40,067 nt of DNA, from contig KE159602.1 of NCBI GenBank assembly GCA_000403275.2, positions 1 to 40,067 on the forward strand, written 5' to 3'. The translations under genes and the position numbers were made by a program. Positions 38,394 to 40,067 of this stretch are shown here, one piece after another. This DNA comes from Lachnospiraceae bacterium 28-4. GTDB taxonomy: Bacteria; Bacillota; Clostridia; Lachnospirales; Lachnospiraceae. A model generated the notes under the pieces. It saw only the letters and a program-made list of their open reading frames with translations. It was not told the origin of the DNA and did not search any database. Within the stretch, counting starts at the first letter, position 1, and every line of letters begins with the position of its first letter.

Positions 38394-38476
38394 TCCAATC
38401 CCTCCTTCCGTGGTGTCGTAGCTTACCTCTGTTTTGGCGGAATTGCAAGCGGAAAAAGAAAAAAGCCGGAAACCGC

Positions 38477-38505
38477 TTGTAGCGTCCGACATTTTCTGAT
38501 AAAAT
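38477..38505 (+). promoter_or_regulatory. Promoter of the second toxin RNA
   Basis: TTGTAG (38477-38482), 17-bp spacer, TAAAAT (38500-38505), matching the first copy. The leader hairpin is CAGAGGG/CCCTCTG (38555-38573). Confidence 0.7.
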
Positions 38506-38607
38506 ATCCATACGGGGTACTGCCATAACGGGATAGGCGGTCAGTCCTTCTTCGCAGAGGGACTATCCCTCTGACAACGGGTAAAACCGGGAAAGGAGGG
38601 ATTGCTT

Positions 38608-38700
38608 ATGAGTGACTATGAACTGCTGACGGTTGTTCTGATGATTCTTGGAATCATCGTTTCGATCTTGATAGCGTACATAAACCACACAAAAAAGTAA
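38608..38700 (+). CDS. Small hydrophobic toxin peptide, Hol_Tox / Fst-like (second copy)
   Basis: The encoded 30-aa peptide is identical to that at 4917-5009; the stop is TAA instead of TGA. AAAGGAGGG precedes the start. Identity of the peptide while flanking structure covaries indicates selection on both protein and RNA. Two identical toxins with nearly matching antisense RNAs could cross-neutralise each other. Confidence 0.82.
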   Translation: MSDYELLTVVLMILGIIVSILIAYINHTKK

Positions 38701-38733
38701 CCGCCCTCGGCCAAAGGATGCGGTTACTTTTTT
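38694..38733. terminator. Bidirectional terminator (second toxin locus)
   Basis: AAAGTAACCG (38694-38703) and CGGTTACTTT (38721-38730), followed by T. It covaries with the first copy at the stop-codon position. Confidence 0.82.
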
Positions 38734-38783
38734 AGAAACCAATTTCTAAGGGCTGACCGTCTATCGGCAGTATTCCCTTTTGT
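38694..38783 (-). ncRNA. Putative antisense antitoxin RNA (second copy)
   Basis: Predicted minus-strand RNA of about 90 nt from the promoter TTGACA-N17-TACAAT at 38818-38790 to the shared terminator. Most of its 5' part matches the first copy; the loop-proximal part differs. Confidence 0.58.
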
Positions 38784-38789
38784 ATTTTC

Positions 38790-38818
38790 ATTGTAACAGA
38801 TTCCCCCGCATCTGTCAA
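38790..38818 (-). promoter_or_regulatory. Promoter of the second antisense RNA
   Basis: On the minus strand TTGACA (38818-38813), 17-bp spacer, TACAAT (38795-38790). Confidence 0.75.
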
Positions 38819-38835
38819 ACGCTGCGGAGCGTTCG

Positions 38836-40067
38836 ATAGCGTAAGTTTATTGTAGGAATAGGATAGACAGAATAGTCCCTTGATCTGGTCAGACTGATTG
38901 ACCTTCTTTACTATACCTGTTCTTTTCTCTTCCTACAAGCCCCAGATATGATTCTTTAGCGCCGCGATCTTTCTGATCTGTGTATACGGTATCGTGTAGA
39001 CAGGCAGCTCTGCCAGCGCTCCCTGTGCCTTTCGGTTCTTTCGCTCGCTCTTTAATACTTCTTCCGCTGAACAGATCACTTCTTCCATCCCCGCAGCCCT
39101 TGGCAGTTCCTGTTTCTGGTATCTTACGAGCGTCAGCATATCCCCGCCATTCTTTTTATACACCCTAAGGCGCGCCATCTTATCCGCTCCTGTCTTTGAC
39201 CACCCAAGGGGTCTTGAACTCATCCTGTCCGCATAGATGTGGCTGATATGCCCTTCTGCGCTACAATGAATGTCATCCTCTTTGTTCCTCACCCCGTTCA
39301 TGATCGCAGACCAGTGCCCCAGGATATAATCCCTGGATGCCCCTACCGCTTTCTGTTTGCTCTCTGTATCTGTGATGCCGATGATCCTCTCAAAGACCTC
39401 CGCCGCATCCTTTTTCCTCTTCCCGTTTATCGCGCCCCATATCTCACTCCGGGCATCCTGCGCACTGTCCCCCAGATGGGAGGTCGCCGCCATGATGTAC
39501 TTATGCATGTGGTATCTGTCAAGCACAAACTTCGCCTTGGCATGTACCTTCGCCCCTGTCTTGATCCATTCTGCCCCGTCCCCGTTCACATAGATGCGTT
39601 CCAGCACTTCTTCATCATAAGTCCCTGCTATAGTCATATACCTCTCTCCATAACCGCTGCGTCCCCTCTGTCCCTTCACAGCCGCCGCCAAAGTATCTTA
39701 CTCCAACAAGTTCATGTCTGTCTCCCTCTGCCCGTATGCCTTCGTAGACATACACCAGTTTTGGCATGAAGGTATGTTTCAGGGCGCTTTTTGTATCTCC
39801 CTTTTTCTCCAGATACTGCAATGCCACATGGTCTTCACCCGCATCTATGTAGAGCACCTTTACCTGTCTCTTTTCTTTTGTATCTTCTGCTTTGGGAAAC
39901 TGTAGGCAGTGCAGCTTCTCCATCACGGTCTCCTTGCTCACTGCCACACCTGATATGCTGGCATTCATGCCGCCTTTCCTGTAACTGCTGTCCGCCGCCT
40001 CTTCGTAGATCCTTGCCACGGCATCCTCTGTCATGCGTTCCCCTGATCCTAATCCCATCAGCCTGTC
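38836..40067 (-). mobile_element. ISLre2-type insertion sequence (right end outside window)
   Basis: Similarity between the two lysis-toxin modules stops at about 38836, just after CTGCGGAGCGTTC, and the sequence that follows carries an ISLre2-type transposase on the minus strand. The left end of the element is therefore near 38836. The terminal inverted repeat and target duplication cannot be checked because the other end is not in the window. The 95 bp before the transposase stop hold no gene. Confidence 0.75.
38933..40067 (-). pseudogene. ISLre2-family transposase, frameshifted and cut by window end
   Basis: Two minus-strand frames give the two parts of one transposase: the N-terminal part ends VRYFGG...LWREVYDYSRDL (stop near 39615), and the C-terminal part continues IAGTYDEEVLERIYVNGDGAEWIKTG, FVLDRYHMHKY, SHIYADRMSSRPLGWSKTGADKM to 38933. 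The family motifs (YVNGDGAEWIK, DRYH-HKYI, RMSSRP-GWS) are clear. The change of frame occurs near 39630, at a TATA repeat; restoring two bases (TATATA) would give the family-like reading VYDYIAGTYDEE. The gene thus looks inactivated, or has a programmed shift, or a sequencing error. The N-terminus lies beyond the window. Confidence 0.8.

Noticed and set aside
1-40067. CRISPR array or tRNA gene
   Set aside because: No regularly spaced repeat-spacer pattern with unique spacers and no tRNA cloverleaf was found; the 20-21-bp iteron array is too tightly spaced for CRISPR.

Overview
The window looks like an accessory region of a Clostridia (Lachnospiraceae-type, gut Firmicute) chromosome. The evidence is strong GGAGG ribosome-binding sites, a MerR regulator, a BlaI/BlaR1-type pair, large serine recombinases, a par/Fst-like type I toxin locus, and phage genes of the Firmicute siphovirus type. 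No rRNA, tRNA or CRISPR array was seen.

Layout. (1) 1-5150: the end of a phage-tail lysis module, holding the C-terminus of a glycine-rich tail-tip protein (cut by the window edge), holin, two-domain endolysin, large serine recombinase, a convergent small gene and a type I toxin/antisense-RNA locus. (2) 5150-8400: an AT-rich island with a coiled-coil/HTH protein, a 62-aa protein and a diverged holin, bracketed by two clusters of iteron-like repeats. (3) 8400-11560: MerR plus short-chain dehydrogenase between 51-bp direct repeats, then an XRE-DUF5680 regulator overlapping a radical SAM (spore photoproduct lyase-like) gene, with palindromic intergenic repeats. (4) 11660-13330: BlaI-type repressor and M56 (BlaR1-like) sensor protease without a penicillin-binding domain. 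(5) 13388-22400: a run of eight co-directional genes for poorly characterised proteins that begin with short related N-termini (M-x-[IV]-N-G-I-G and relatives) and lack Sec signals, followed by a small membrane protein and a lipoprotein. The intergenic spaces carry two families of repeated structured elements. (6) 22600-33515: a Cys-rich peptide, a sigma-70-like regulator behind an RBS-sequestering hairpin, then a siphovirus tail operon: head-closure remnant, HK97-gp10, tail terminator, phi13-type tail tube, frameshifted chaperone pair, an AT-rich cargo gene, tape measure, Dit, tail hub and tail tip. No terminase, portal, protease or capsid gene is present. (7) 33640-38830: a second copy of the holin-endolysin-recombinase-toxin module, with two extra small genes. 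(8) 38836-end: an ISLre2-type insertion sequence with a frameshifted transposase.

Interpretation. The tail operon with lysis genes but no head genes is what one expects of an F-type (siphophage-derived, non-contractile) tailocin or a phage-tail-like particle, with a sigma-like gene sitting where the head genes should be. The module at 1-5150 closely resembles 32841-38836, so at least two related modules lie in the same orientation, about 28 kb apart between the resembling segments. The NGIG-type cluster and its repeated RNA/DNA elements are the part of the window least explained by known biology. Function there is inferred only from shared N-termini and gene order.
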